From Streptomyces niger (lineage in GTDB: Bacteria; Actinomycetota; Actinomycetes; Streptomycetales; Streptomycetaceae), in NCBI RefSeq assembly GCF_000718305.1, contig NZ_JOFQ01000020.1, positions 1 through 64,000 on the forward strand: a stretch of 64,000 nt of DNA, read 5' to 3'. Both the position numbers and the translations under genes were made by a program. Positions 24,500 to 32,663 of this stretch are shown here, piece by piece (within the stretch, counting starts at the first letter, position 1; every line of letters begins with the position of its first letter). The notes under the pieces are model-generated. The model ran no database searches and had not been told where the DNA came from. It worked only from the letters and a program-made list of their open reading frames with translations.

Positions 24500-25707
24500 C
24501 GGCCACCGGAACCGGGCCGCGCAGCGAGGAGTCGACGGCCGCCCGCGGCAAGGCGAAGGAGCTCCAGGGCTTCCGCGGCATCGCCGCGCTGAGCACGGTC
24601 GTCTTCCACGTCTGGCAGCAGTACCACGTGTACGACGCGGCCGGCTCCCACTCGCCGGTGGACAGCCCGTATCTCGACTCGCTGCTCTCGCTCGAAGTGA
24701 TCGACTTCTTCTTCGTGGTCTCCGCGTACCTGCTCACGCTCTCGTACGCGCGGGCCGCCATCGACGGCGGTTCGACCCGGCCCGGACGGCTGTTCCTCTT
24801 CCGGCGTGCGGTGCGCATCGTGCCGCTGTACTTCCTGGCGGTGCTCGTCGTCTGGTCGACCCGGAACCCACAACTGGCCGGCAACTGGCGGGACCTGCTG
24901 GAGCACCTCACCTTCACCCACGTCTTCGACCGCGCGCAGATCTTCTACACGCTCGGCCCGGCCTGGTCGCTCTCCCTGGAGGTCGCCTTCTACCTCGCGC
25001 TCGTCGCGCTGGGGCCGCTCGCCGTACGGGCCTGCCGCCCGCTGCGCCGCCGCGGCGCGCGCGTCGCGGTGTGCGCGGGCGGCTGCCTGCTGCTGTTCGT
25101 GCTGCCGGTGGTGTGGGTGGCCGTGGCGCGGTACGGGTACGGCGTGCCGCACACCGACTGGACGGTGTACTTCGGCCCGCAGGCCCGCTTCGGCGGCTTC
25201 GCGGCCGGCATGGGCCTGGCCGTGCTGACGGTGGCGCTCGGCGGGCGGGGCCGGCTGCGGCCCGTACCGGCGACGGCGCCGGCCGTCCTGGCGCCGGCCG
25301 GGGTCTACTGGCTGTCCTGGGACTCCCGGCCGGAGAACGCCACGTTCACCTTCTACCACCCGCTCGCCTCGCTGCTGTGGGTGGTGCTGCTCTTCGCCGT
25401 CCTGCACGTGACCGGCACGGTGCGCTGGCACGCACTGCTGCGGGCGCGCTGGCTCACCCACCTCGGCCTGGTCAGCTACAGCCTCTTCATCTGGCACGAG
25501 CCGGTCATGCTGCAGCTGTTCCGGTGGGGCCTGCTGCCCGGCCGGCCGGACGGCTTCTGGTGGGCGGTGGCGATCGTGCTGCTGGTGGCCGTGCCCTTCG
25601 CGACGGCCAGCTACTGGGTCGTCGAGTACCCGTCGAGCCTGCTGTACCGGCTCAGGGACGGCAGCGGCCGGCGGCGGGACTTCTACGCGGGGGTGGTGAC
25701 CCGATAG
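24496..25707 (+). CDS. acyltransferase 3 (OafA/YrhL-type) membrane protein
   Basis: A 403-residue membrane protein with about ten hydrophobic segments. ELQGFRGIAALSTVVFHVW is the acyltransferase-3 start with the conserved His; FFFVVSAYLLTL, RRAVRIVPLYFLAVLVVW, GPAWSLSLEVAFYLAL and LVSYSLFIWHEPVML follow. Its GTG overlaps the stop of the glycosyltransferase gene (GTGA), so the two are co-translated. It probably O-acylates the polysaccharide made by the GT2 protein. Confidence 0.9.
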   Translation: MTATGTGPRSEESTAARGKAKELQGFRGIAALSTVVFHVWQQYHVYDAAGSHSPVDSPYLDSLLSLEVIDFFFVVSAYLLTLSYARAAIDGGSTRPGRLFLFRRAVRIVPLYFLAVLVVWSTRNPQLAGNWRDLLEHLTFTHVFDRAQIFYTLGPAWSLSLEVAFYLALVALGPLAVRACRPLRRRGARVAVCAGGCLLLFVLPVVWVAVARYGYGVPHTDWTVYFGPQARFGGFAAGMGLAVLTVALGGRGRLRPVPATAPAVLAPAGVYWLSWDSRPENATFTFYHPLASLLWVVLLFAVLHVTGTVRWHALLRARWLTHLGLVSYSLFIWHEPVMLQLFRWGLLPGRPDGFWWAVAIVLLVAVPFATASYWVVEYPSSLLYRLRDGSGRRRDFYAGVVTR

Positions 25708-25714
25708 CCGTCCC

Positions 25715-25885
25715 TCAGGTGGCGGACTTGAGCATGACCACGATGAAGCTCAGGAACGCCAGGAGGACGTGCGTGCCGACGACGTAGAGCGCGACCCGTA
25801 CGGACAGGCCGCGCGGGGCCCGGTCCTCGACATCGTTCTTACGGGCTCCGGCGGTCGCCGGCGCGGGACGGGGCTGCTCGGTCAC
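25715..25885 (-). CDS. DUF6126-like small membrane protein
   Basis: A 56-residue protein: a polar start TEQPRPAPATAGARKNDVED, then RGLSVRVALYVVGTHVLL and AFLSFIVVMLKSAT, one membrane helix at the C-terminus. GTG start with AAAGGA about 9 nt upstream. It follows the XRE-cupin regulator on the same strand with a 42-bp gap. I recall small Streptomyces proteins called DUF6126 adjacent to such regulators. Function unknown; it may be the main regulated target. Confidence 0.75.
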   Translation of the reverse strand: MTEQPRPAPATAGARKNDVEDRAPRGLSVRVALYVVGTHVLLAFLSFIVVMLKSAT

Positions 25886-25927
25886 GGTGGTGATCCTTTC
25901 TGGGAGCGGGCACGGCCCGGAGGCGGG

Positions 25928-26557
25928 TCACAGGCCGCGGCGGGCGCCGTCGCCCAGGCACAGCTCGGCCGTGCCGCTCTGCATGAGGGTGTGGACGAAC
26001 AGCAGCTCCGTGCCGTCGGGGGAGGCCGCGGCGATGCGGTGCGGGGTGAGCGAGTCGAAGTGCGCGGCGTCGCCCGGGTCCAGGAGCTGCACCGTGTCGC
26101 CGAGGGTGAGCCGCAGCCGCCCCTTGAGGACGTACAGCCACTCCTCGCCGGGGTGCACCCGCACCAGCGTGGCCTGGCCGTCGTGCGGCGGTACGAAGAC
26201 GCGCAGCGCCTGCATGGCCCGGCCGGCGCCACCCATCGGCCAGTAGGTCCAGCCGCCGGCCTCGGAGGCCTGGGCCTCGCCGCCACGGAACACCGGCTGC
26301 TGTTCCGGTGCCACTTCGCCGAGGAGGTCGGATACCGTGGTGGAGTAGGTGCGCGCCAAGGAGAGCAGCATCGGCAGCGAGGGCTGCCGGCGCCCGGTCT
26401 CCAGGCGCGAGAGGTGAGCAGGGGACAGACCGACCCGCCGGGCCGCGGTCTCCAGCGTGAGGCCGGCGCGTCGTCGCAGGTCACGCAGGCGCGGCGCGAC
26501 GACGGGCAGCTCCTCGGCCGGGCTGTCGGCCGCGTGGTCGTCCACAGGTTCGGTCAT
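25928..26557 (-). CDS. XRE-family regulator with C-terminal cupin domain
   Basis: A 209-residue regulator. Residues ~22-76 are an XRE HTH (LRDLRRRAGLTLETAARRVGLSPAHLSRLETGRRQPSLPML). Residues ~125-200 are a cupin (VRVHPGEEWLYVLKGRLRLTLGD ... LDPGDAAHFDSLTPHRI). Proteins of this type sense small ligands through the cupin. The promoter is minus-strand TTGCCT - 17 bp - TATACC, with ATG 6 nt after the -10, so the mRNA is leaderless. A 19-bp perfect palindrome overlaps the -35, implying autorepression. Confidence 0.9.
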   Translation of the reverse strand: MTEPVDDHAADSPAEELPVVAPRLRDLRRRAGLTLETAARRVGLSPAHLSRLETGRRQPSLPMLLSLARTYSTTVSDLLGEVAPEQQPVFRGGEAQASEAGGWTYWPMGGAGRAMQALRVFVPPHDGQATLVRVHPGEEWLYVLKGRLRLTLGDTVQLLDPGDAAHFDSLTPHRIAAASPDGTELLFVHTLMQSGTAELCLGDGARRGL

Positions 26558-26563
26558 ATCTCT

Positions 26564-26613
26564 GGTATAGCCAGACCCGACCCGAGAGGCAAAAGTTTTG
26601 CCTCAGAGGCAAG
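26564..26613 (-). promoter_or_regulatory. promoter and palindromic operator of the XRE-cupin gene
   Basis: The -10 TATACC is at 26569-26564 and the -35 TTGCCT at 26592-26587, with a 17-bp spacer. The perfect palindrome GAGGCAAAAGTTTTGCCTC (26586-26604) covers the -35; a half-site AGAGGCAAG follows (26605-26613). Confidence 0.8.
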
Positions 26614-26702
26614 AACGTCGGCGACCTCGTCCTTCCGCCCATTTCCTCCGCCCCGCTCCCGTGAACGCCCGGGAAACTTCCGGCACTTGCATTGACAGGA
26701 AC

Positions 26703-27161
26703 ATGTCTACGCGCGTCATGCTGTACGGCATGAGAATCCCCCCACGGATCACCCGCATCGGCGCGCTCGGCGCCCTCGCCTCGGCCCTGTTCCTCGCGGG
26801 CCCCGCCGTCGCCGCCACGCCCACGGCCGCCGTCCCCGCAGCGGTGGCACACGCCGCGCCCGTGCACGCGGCCGCCGTCGGCGACATCTGCTACTCCGAG
26901 CTGCCCGACGAGGCCCACCAGACGCTGGACCTCATCGACAAGGGCGGCCCCTACCCCTATCCGCAGGACGGCACCGTCTTCTCCAACCGCGAGGGCGTCC
27001 TGCCGCAGCAGTCCAGCGGCTACTACCACGAGTACACCGTCGAGACCCCGGGCTCCCCGGACCGCGGCGCCCGCCGCATCGTCACCGGCGAGAAGCAGGA
27101 CGAGGACTACTACACCGCCGACCACTACGAGTCCTTCGACCTGGTGGACCGCGGCTGCTGA
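26703..27161 (+). CDS. secreted guanyl-specific ribonuclease (RNase Sa-like)
   Basis: A 152-residue precursor (from ATG 26703). A signal peptide ends near PAVAATPTA; the mature part DICYSELPDEAHQTLDLIDK, DGTVFSNREGVLPQQSSGYY, HEYTVETPG, RRIVTGE, DYYTADHYESFDLVDRGC closely follows RNase Sa. Catalytic Glu110, Arg125 and His141 are present, as is the Cys63-Cys152 pair. It cleaves RNA after G. No barstar-like inhibitor gene is adjacent. The start is uncertain: a TTGACA at 26690 looks like a -35 box, which would favour a later ATG at 26730 that still gives a complete signal peptide. Confidence 0.92.
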   Translation: MSTRVMLYGMRIPPRITRIGALGALASALFLAGPAVAATPTAAVPAAVAHAAPVHAAAVGDICYSELPDEAHQTLDLIDKGGPYPYPQDGTVFSNREGVLPQQSSGYYHEYTVETPGSPDRGARRIVTGEKQDEDYYTADHYESFDLVDRGC

Positions 27162-27178
27162 GCGGTCCGGGAACGAAG

Positions 27179-27216
27179 CGGCGGCCGGGGCGGTGCCCCG
27201 GCCGCCGCCGTTTTTT
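27179..27216 (+). terminator. intrinsic terminator after the ribonuclease gene
   Basis: A 13-bp perfect stem, CGGCGGCCGGGGC / GCCCCGGCCGCCG, with loop GGT, then CCG and six T residues. Confidence 0.92.
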
Positions 27217-27220
27217 CGAT

Positions 27221-27263
27221 CTCTTCCCGGCTCCTTCCCGGTCCCTTCCCGGCTCCTTCCCGG
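27221..27263. repeat. 11-bp tandem repeats
   Basis: CTCTTCCCGG, CTCCTTCCCGG, TCCCTTCCCGG and CTCCTTCCCGG follow one another directly after the terminator. The remaining gap to 27524 contains GCGGCGC/GCGCCGC and GTTTC-GGTG-GAAAC inverted repeats but no supportable gene. Confidence 0.6.
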
Positions 27264-27524
27264 CCCGTCCGGCGGCGCGTACCCCGGCGTACGGCGCCGC
27301 GCGGACGTCGCCAGGCGCGCTCGTCGCACCCCCCACTGAGGGTTTGTCAGCCGTTGCCGGTAGCGTTTCGGTGGAAACAGCGACCGGGCGGGCATCGGCG
27401 GCGAAAGTGGCCTCAAGGCGGCCACCTGCGGCGGAGCCCGACCACCGGCGCACCGGAACAGTTCCCGGGGGGCACGGCGGCGACGCCGTGTGCGGGACGG
27501 ATCAAGAAAGGGCGGCGAGCTGTC

Positions 27525-28196
27525 GTGTACCGCTGGGAGATCACCCGGGCCGCACTGGCTCAGCGCGTTTTCGCCATCGTCCGCAGCGAGACCTACGACG
27601 AGGCCAGCGCCACCGCCGACACACTGCTGTCGGCCGGCATCACCAGCCTGGAGATCTCCCTGACCACGCCTTTCGCGTTGGAGGCGGTCACCACGCTCGC
27701 CCGTGAGCTGGGCGACGACGCGATCATAGGCGCGGGCACCGTCCTGGACGCGGCCTCCGCGCGGATGGCCGTGGACGCCGGTGCCCGCTTCCTCGTCTCC
27801 CCCCATCTGGACGCCGAGGTGATCCGTACGGGCCACCGCTACGGCATCCCGGTCTTCGCCGGCGTCGCCTCGCCCACCGAAATGGTGCGCGGCCTGGAGC
27901 TGGGCGCCGACGCCCTCAAGCTCTTCCCGGCCGCCGGCCACAGCCCCGGCTGGCTCCGGGACGTCCGCGCGGCGCTGCCGCAGGCGCCGCTGGTGCCGAC
28001 GGGCGGCGTGACCGTCGAGAACGCCCCGGAGTGGATCGCCGCCGGCGCCGTGGCGGTCGGCATGGGCGCCGCGCTCTCCGCGGGCGACCGCGACACGGTC
28101 ACCAAGCGCGCCGCCGCCCTCCTCCCGCTCCTCGCCGACGCCGCCCCGCCGTCCATGACGCCCGGCCTCGGCTCCCTGGACCTGTACGAGGCCTGA
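27525..28196 (+). CDS. KDPG/KHG-type 2-keto-3-deoxy aldolase
   Basis: A 223-residue class I aldolase. VFAIVRSETYDEASATADTLLSAG, SLEISLTTPFAL (Glu), IIGAGTVLDAASARMAVDAGARFLVSP, GIPVFAGVASPTEM and the Schiff-base Lys in GADALKLFPAAG are all present. It cleaves KDPG to pyruvate and glyceraldehyde 3-phosphate, or 4-hydroxy-2-oxoglutarate to pyruvate and glyoxylate. The second reaction would suit the purine/glyoxylate and hydroxy-oxo-acid context. GTG 27525 is the homology start; AAGGGCGG is about 12 nt upstream. Confidence 0.88.
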   Translation: MYRWEITRAALAQRVFAIVRSETYDEASATADTLLSAGITSLEISLTTPFALEAVTTLARELGDDAIIGAGTVLDAASARMAVDAGARFLVSPHLDAEVIRTGHRYGIPVFAGVASPTEMVRGLELGADALKLFPAAGHSPGWLRDVRAALPQAPLVPTGGVTVENAPEWIAAGAVAVGMGAALSAGDRDTVTKRAAALLPLLADAAPPSMTPGLGSLDLYEA

Positions 28197-28220
28197 GCCC
28201 ACCGGTACGCGGCGCCCGGC

Positions 28221-28973
28221 TCAGATCCCCCCGCGCAGCATCCGCGACAGCCCCAGGGCCGCCGTACGGACCGCCGGGGCGAGCGGGGCCGGGCGGAAGC
28301 GGGCGCGCGGCACGGCGACCGAGAGCGCGGCCACGGCGTCGCCGCCCGCGAAGACCGGCGCCGCGATGCAGCTGACCCCGAGCACCGCCTCCTGCTCCTC
28401 GTAGGCCAGCCCGGACACCTGCGTCTTCTCCAAGGCCGTCCGCAGGCGCGCCGGAGCGGTGATCGAGTGCGCCGTCAGGCTCGGCAGCGGGCACGACAGC
28501 ACCTCCTCGGTCAGCTCGGTCCCGCCGAAGGCCAGCAGCGCCTTGCCCACCCCCGTGCAGCTCAGCGGCAGGCTGTGGCCGATGTGCGAGGGCAGTTGGA
28601 GCGCGTCGTGCCCGTGGATGCGCTCCAGGTAGACCACCTTCATGCCCTCGCGCACCCCCAGGTGCACGGTCTCCCGGGTGGCCTCGAAGAGGTCCTGGAG
28701 GAACGGCAGCGCCGCCTCGCGCAGGTCCCGCCGCCGCGGCACCAGCGAGCCCAGCTCGAACAGCCGGCCGCCGAGCCGGTAGCGGCCCTCGTCGGTGCGC
28801 TCCAGCCAGCCCAGCCGGACGAGTTCGGCCGCCAGCCGGTGGACGGTCGGCTTGGGCAGCCCCGACCGCTGTGCCAGTTCCGCCAGCCGGTACGGACCGC
28901 CGGTCGGACGGAAGGACTCCACGATCAGCGCGGCCTTGTCGAGCATGCTGGTGCCCGTCTCGTTCCGTGTCAC
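28221..28973 (-). CDS. IclR-family regulator of the hydratase-aldolase operon
   Basis: A 250-residue IclR protein: [49 protein letters not shown] forms the wHTH, and [55 protein letters not shown] the effector domain. It is divergent from the catabolic operon. A 19-bp perfect palindrome (28961-28979) covers its GTG start, so binding would block its own expression while sitting just upstream of the -35 of the divergent promoter. A later ATG at 28946 is a possible alternative start. Confidence 0.9.
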   Translation of the reverse strand: MTRNETGTSMLDKAALIVESFRPTGGPYRLAELAQRSGLPKPTVHRLAAELVRLGWLERTDEGRYRLGGRLFELGSLVPRRRDLREAALPFLQDLFEATRETVHLGVREGMKVVYLERIHGHDALQLPSHIGHSLPLSCTGVGKALLAFGGTELTEEVLSCPLPSLTAHSITAPARLRTALEKTQVSGLAYEEQEAVLGVSCIAAPVFAGGDAVAALSVAVPRARFRPAPLAPAVRTAALGLSRMLRGGI

Positions 28974-29013
28974 GGAACGAACATTGTCCCTTCCGCGGCG
29001 CCACGTCTATACC
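28961..29013 (+). promoter_or_regulatory. IclR operator and divergent operon promoter
   Basis: CGTTCCGTG-T-CACGGAACG (28961-28979) is a perfect palindrome. Downstream are TTGTCC (28984-28989) as -35, an 18-bp spacer and TATACC (29008-29013) as -10 for the hydratase operon. The operator lies just upstream of the -35, which would suit activation or repression. Confidence 0.75.
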
Positions 29014-29084
29014 GGAGCCACCGATCGGGGCCCCGCGTCCGGGAACCCCGCCTCCTTCTCGCCCGTTCGACCAGGAGACCGCGC

Positions 29085-29963
29085 ATGCCGATCCCGCCCG
29101 AGTCCGTACCGCCGGACGACGCGCCGCCCGCCGTCGTCAAGGCCGCCGACATCCTGGCGGAGGCCGCCCGAACCGGCGTCGCCTGCCCGCCCGTTCGCGG
29201 CCTGCTGCCCGAAGGCGACCTCGATGCCGCGTACGCCGTCCAGCGGCTCACCGTGCGGCGCGAGGTCGCCGCCGGCGGCCGGATCGTCGGCCGCAAGACC
29301 GGACTGACCTCCCCCGCCGTACAGGCCCAGCTCGGCGTGGACCGCCCGGACTTCGGGGCGCTGTTCGCCGGCGCGGCGGTGCCCGAGGGCACGCCCGTAG
29401 TGGCCGGCCGGCTGCTCCAGCCCAAGGTCGAGGCCGAGGTCGCGCTCGTCCTCGCCGAGGACCTGCCGCACCGGGACTGCACGATCGCCGACGTGCTGCG
29501 CGCGACGGACTTCGCGCTGGCCGCGCTGGAGATCGTGGACAGCCGGGTGGCCGGCTGGGACATCTCCATCGTCGACACCATCGCCGACAACGCCTCCTCC
29601 GGCCTCTTCGTCCTGGGCAGCGCGCCCGTGCCGGTGACCCGGCTGGACCTGCGCGGCATACGGATGACCCTGACCCGCAACGGCGCGCAGGCGTCCGCGG
29701 GGACCGGCGCCGACTGCCTCGGCAGCCCGCTCAACGCCGCCGCGTGGCTGGCCTCCTCGCTCGCCGCCGCCGGCGACCCGCTGCGCGCCGGCGACCTCGT
29801 GCTGACCGGCGCGCTCGGCCCGATGGTGGCCGCCGCGCCCGGCGACCTGTTCGAGGCGCACCTCTCCGGCCTCGGCTCCGTACAGGCGTACTTCGCGGCG
29901 GAGACCGAAGAGGCGGGGACCGAGGTCACCACGGCCGACGAGACGGCAGGGGAGCGCCGATGA
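29085..29963 (+). CDS. 2-oxopent-4-enoate (2-keto-4-pentenoate) hydratase
   Basis: A 292-residue protein of the MhpD/DmpE/HsaE family: [72 protein letters not shown] and GAGDL-like ending [17 protein letters not shown]. It hydrates 2-hydroxypenta-2,4-dienoate to 4-hydroxy-2-oxovalerate. ATG 29085 has CAGGAGA about 7 nt upstream. It overlaps the next gene by ATGA. The three-gene order hydratase-dehydrogenase-aldolase is the standard lower meta-cleavage module, but no ring-cleavage dioxygenase or hydrolase is present nearby. Confidence 0.93.
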   Translation: MPIPPESVPPDDAPPAVVKAADILAEAARTGVACPPVRGLLPEGDLDAAYAVQRLTVRREVAAGGRIVGRKTGLTSPAVQAQLGVDRPDFGALFAGAAVPEGTPVVAGRLLQPKVEAEVALVLAEDLPHRDCTIADVLRATDFALAALEIVDSRVAGWDISIVDTIADNASSGLFVLGSAPVPVTRLDLRGIRMTLTRNGAQASAGTGADCLGSPLNAAAWLASSLAAAGDPLRAGDLVLTGALGPMVAAAPGDLFEAHLSGLGSVQAYFAAETEEAGTEVTTADETAGERR

Positions 29964-30946
29964 CCACCGACAGCCTCGCCGGCCCCGGTACGCCCCGGGC
30001 GCGCACCAAGGTCGCGATCATCGGCTCCGGCAACATCGGCACCGACCTGATGATCAAGGTGTTGCGGCTCTCCGACAGCCTGGAGATCGTCGCCCTGGCC
30101 GGCATCGACCCGGACTCCGACGGCCTCGCCAGGGCCCGCCGCCTCAACGTTGCCACCACCCACGAGGGCGTCGAGGGGCTGGTGAGGCTCCCCGAGTTCG
30201 CCGACGTGGAGATCGTCTTCGAGGCGACCTCCGCCGGCGCCCACCGCCGCCACGACGAGACGCTGCGCGCCCTCGGCCGCACGGTCGTGGACCTGACCTT
30301 CGCCGCGCTCGGCCCGTACGTCGTGCCGCCGGTCAACCTCGACGCGCACCTGGACGCGCCCAACGTCAACATGGTCACCTGCGGCGGCCAGGCCACCATC
30401 CCGGTCGTCGCCGCCGTCTCGGCCGTCACGCCCGTCCACTACGGCGAGATCGTCGCCGCCATCTCCTCGCGCTCCGCCGGGCCCGGCACCCGCGCCAACA
30501 TCGACGAGTTCACCGAGACCACCGCCGCCGCCATCGAGCAGGTCGGCGGCGCGGCCCGCGGCAAGGCGGTGATCGTCCTCAACCCCGCCGAGCCGCCGCT
30601 CCTCATGCGCGACACCGTGCACTGCCTGGTCTCGGCGTGCGACCGCGACGCCGTCACCGCGTCCGTCGAAGAGATGATCGCCCGCGTCCGGGCGTACGTA
30701 CCCGGCTACCGGCTCAAGCAGCGCGTGCAGTTCGAGGCCGTGGACACCGGCGACCCGCTGCGCGGACTGCTGCCGCCGGCCGCGGCGGCCGGCGACGCCA
30801 CGAAGGTCTCCGTCTTCCTCGAAGTGGCGGGCGCGGCCCACTACCTCCCGGCCTACGCGGGGAACCTCGACATCATGACCTCGGCCGCGCTGCGCACCGC
30901 TGAGCGCATCGCCGCACACCGCTCCAGCGAGGTGGCAGCACGATGA
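29960..30946 (+). CDS. acetaldehyde dehydrogenase (acetylating)
   Basis: A 328-residue CoA-acylating aldehyde dehydrogenase of the DmpF/MhpF/HsaG type. [22 protein letters not shown] is the NAD site, [16 protein letters not shown] carries the catalytic Cys, and [17 protein letters not shown] is the C-terminal motif. It converts acetaldehyde (or propanal) to acyl-CoA and normally forms a channelling complex with the aldolase encoded next. It overlaps both neighbours by ATGA, so all three are co-translated. Confidence 0.95.
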   Translation: MTTDSLAGPGTPRARTKVAIIGSGNIGTDLMIKVLRLSDSLEIVALAGIDPDSDGLARARRLNVATTHEGVEGLVRLPEFADVEIVFEATSAGAHRRHDETLRALGRTVVDLTFAALGPYVVPPVNLDAHLDAPNVNMVTCGGQATIPVVAAVSAVTPVHYGEIVAAISSRSAGPGTRANIDEFTETTAAAIEQVGGAARGKAVIVLNPAEPPLLMRDTVHCLVSACDRDAVTASVEEMIARVRAYVPGYRLKQRVQFEAVDTGDPLRGLLPPAAAAGDATKVSVFLEVAGAAHYLPAYAGNLDIMTSAALRTAERIAAHRSSEVAAR

Positions 30947-31974
30947 CCACGCAACCGGCCGCGGCACGCACCCTCTACGTCCAGGACGTCACCCTCCGGG
31001 ACGGCATGCACGCCGTCCGGCACCGCTACACGGTCGACCAGGCCCGCGCCATCGCCGCGGCGTTGGACGCGGCCGGCGTCGCCGCCATCGAGATCGCCCA
31101 CGGCGACGGCCTGTCCGGCTCCAGCATCACCTACGGCGTCGGCGCGCACACCGACTGGGAGTGGATCGAGGCCGTCGCGGACGCGGCGCGCACCGCCGTG
31201 CCGACCACGCTCCTGCTCCCCGGCATCGGCACCGTCCAGGACCTTCGGCAGGCGCACGCGCTCGGCATCCGCTCCGTGCGCGTGGCCACCCACTGCACCG
31301 AGGCCGACGTCTCGGCCCAGCACATCGCGGCAGCCCGCGAGCTGGGCATGGACGTGGCCGGCTTCCTGATGATGTCCCATATGGCCGAGCCCGCCGAACT
31401 CGCCCGCCAGGCCGGGCTCATGGAGTCCTACGGCGCCCACTGCGTCTACGTCACCGACTCCGGCGGCCGGCTGACCATGGACGGCGTACGGGACCGCTGC
31501 CGCGCCTACCGCGACGTCCTCGACCCGGCCACCGAACTGGGCATCCACGCCCACCACAACCTCGCGCTCGGCGTGGCCAACACCGTCGTCGCCGTGGAGA
31601 ACGGCGTGACCCGCGTGGACGCCTCGCTGGCCGGCCAGGGAGCGGGCGCGGGCAACTGCCCCCTGGAGGCATTCGTGGCCGTCGCCGACCTGATGGGCTG
31701 GAAACACGGCTGCGCCCTCTTCCCGCTGATGGACGCAGCCGACGACCTCGTGCGCCCGCTCCAGGACCGCGAGGTGCGGGTGGACCGGGAGACGCTGACC
31801 CTGGGGTACGCGGGCGTCTACTCCAGCTTCCTGCGGCACGCCGAGGCCGCCGCCGAACGGTACGGCCTGGACACCCGCGCCGTCCTGGTCGAGGTGGGCC
31901 GCCGGGGTCTGGTCGGCGGCCAGGAGGACATGATCACCGACGTCGCCCTGGACCTGGCGGCGACGCGGGGCTGA
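30943..31974 (+). CDS. 4-hydroxy-2-oxovalerate aldolase
   Basis: A 343-residue DRE-TIM metallo-aldolase of the DmpG/MhpE/HsaF type: [99 protein letters not shown]. It splits 4-hydroxy-2-oxovalerate to pyruvate and acetaldehyde, which passes to the dehydrogenase. Together the operon funnels hydroxy-dienoates to central metabolism. Confidence 0.95.
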   Translation: MTTQPAAARTLYVQDVTLRDGMHAVRHRYTVDQARAIAAALDAAGVAAIEIAHGDGLSGSSITYGVGAHTDWEWIEAVADAARTAVPTTLLLPGIGTVQDLRQAHALGIRSVRVATHCTEADVSAQHIAAARELGMDVAGFLMMSHMAEPAELARQAGLMESYGAHCVYVTDSGGRLTMDGVRDRCRAYRDVLDPATELGIHAHHNLALGVANTVVAVENGVTRVDASLAGQGAGAGNCPLEAFVAVADLMGWKHGCALFPLMDAADDLVRPLQDREVRVDRETLTLGYAGVYSSFLRHAEAAAERYGLDTRAVLVEVGRRGLVGGQEDMITDVALDLAATRG

Positions 31975-31996
31975 GGCCGCGGGGGAGGGGCCGCCG

Positions 31997-32028
31997 GCCC
32001 GCTCCGGACGTGCCCAGCCGGAGCGGGC
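31997..32028. terminator. hairpin between convergent aldolase and toxin genes
   Basis: GCCCGCTCCGG and CCGGAGCGGGC form a perfect 11-bp stem with a 10-nt loop. No T run. Confidence 0.7.
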
Positions 32029-32048
32029 GACAGCCGCAGCCAGTGCGG

Positions 32049-32294
32049 TCAGCGCATGCGGCCGAGGTGGATGACACTGATGCGGACCTGCCGATCGATG
32101 ACCTCGTACATCACGCGGTAGCGGCCGACGTGGATGCGCAGCACGCCGGTGCCGCCGGACGCGCCCTCGGGTCTCGGGTCCTCGGTGAGACGGTCGACGG
32201 TGCTGAACACCTGCCGTATGCCGGTCGGATCATCCTTGGCGAACCGCTCTGCCTGGGCGAGAGCCTCGGGCTCCCAAATGATCTCGTAGCTCAC
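32049..32294 (-). CDS. RelE/ParE-family toxin
   Basis: An 81-residue protein: SYEIIWEPEALAQAERFAKDD, VFSTVDRLTEDPRPEGAS and LRIHVGRYRVMYEVIDRQVRISVIHLGRM fit the RelE fold, including the basic YRVMYEV strand. Toxins of this kind cleave ribosome-bound mRNA. Its GTG overlaps the antitoxin stop (GTGA), the usual coupling in such modules. Confidence 0.9.
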   Translation of the reverse strand: MSYEIIWEPEALAQAERFAKDDPTGIRQVFSTVDRLTEDPRPEGASGGTGVLRIHVGRYRVMYEVIDRQVRISVIHLGRMR

Positions 32295-32551
32295 GCCTCA
32301 TCTCCGCCGAATACTCGGCGGTACGCCTCGGCCTGTGGGACACCGGCGCTCTCACCCCGGGCCTGACGCGCGCGGTAGGCGGACAGTGCCCGCAGCTCCT
32401 CCAGCTCCAGGGCATCGGCGGGGCTGACCAGTATGGCAATGGTCTGCCCGTGGTCGGTGATCGCGACCGGTTCGCGGGTGGCGCTGACCTCGCGTGCGAT
32501 GGCGCCCAGCCGGGCACGGGCCTCCACGATCGAGTAGGTGCTCTCCGTCAT
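32291..32551 (-). CDS. Phd/YefM-family antitoxin
   Basis: An 86-residue protein starting TESTYSIVEARARLGAIAREVSATREPVAITDHGQTIAILVS, the Phd/YefM DNA-binding fold. The C-terminal ~30 residues (LRALSAYRARQARGESAGV) would wrap the toxin. Start ATG 32551 is preferred to a GTG two codons earlier. A CACTA-N8-TAGTG repeat at 32555-32572 just upstream is the likely autoregulatory operator. Confidence 0.9.
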   Translation of the reverse strand: MTESTYSIVEARARLGAIAREVSATREPVAITDHGQTIAILVSPADALELEELRALSAYRARQARGESAGVPQAEAYRRVFGGDEA

Positions 32552-32554
32552 GCG

Positions 32555-32572
32555 CACTACCTTACAATAGTG
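32555..32572. promoter_or_regulatory. candidate toxin-antitoxin operator
   Basis: CACTA-CCTTACAA-TAGTG lies immediately upstream of the antitoxin start and covers a TAAGGT -10-like box on the minus strand. Confidence 0.55.
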
Positions 32573-32663
32573 TGCACTTTCTTCCCGGGTGTCCGAGTCT
32601 TTCGGCGGTGACAGCTTCTGACGTCGCGGGTGGGCCGGCGCCCGGGCGCCGGCCCCCGTGGGG

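Noticed and set aside
26590..26702. A barstar-like inhibitor gene beside the secreted RNase
   Set aside because: The flanking sequence encodes no barstar-like protein on either strand; the enzyme is secreted as in RNase Sa, for which an adjacent inhibitor is not required.
27354..27524. Longer N-terminus of the aldolase
   Set aside because: The extra 57 residues are Arg/Gly/Pro-rich and precede the conserved start RWEITRAALAQRVFAIVR; GTG 27525 is the likely start.
32049..32551. Toxin-antitoxin pair as mark of a mobile element
   Set aside because: No integrase, transposase, attachment repeats or shift in base composition nearby; it is an isolated module.
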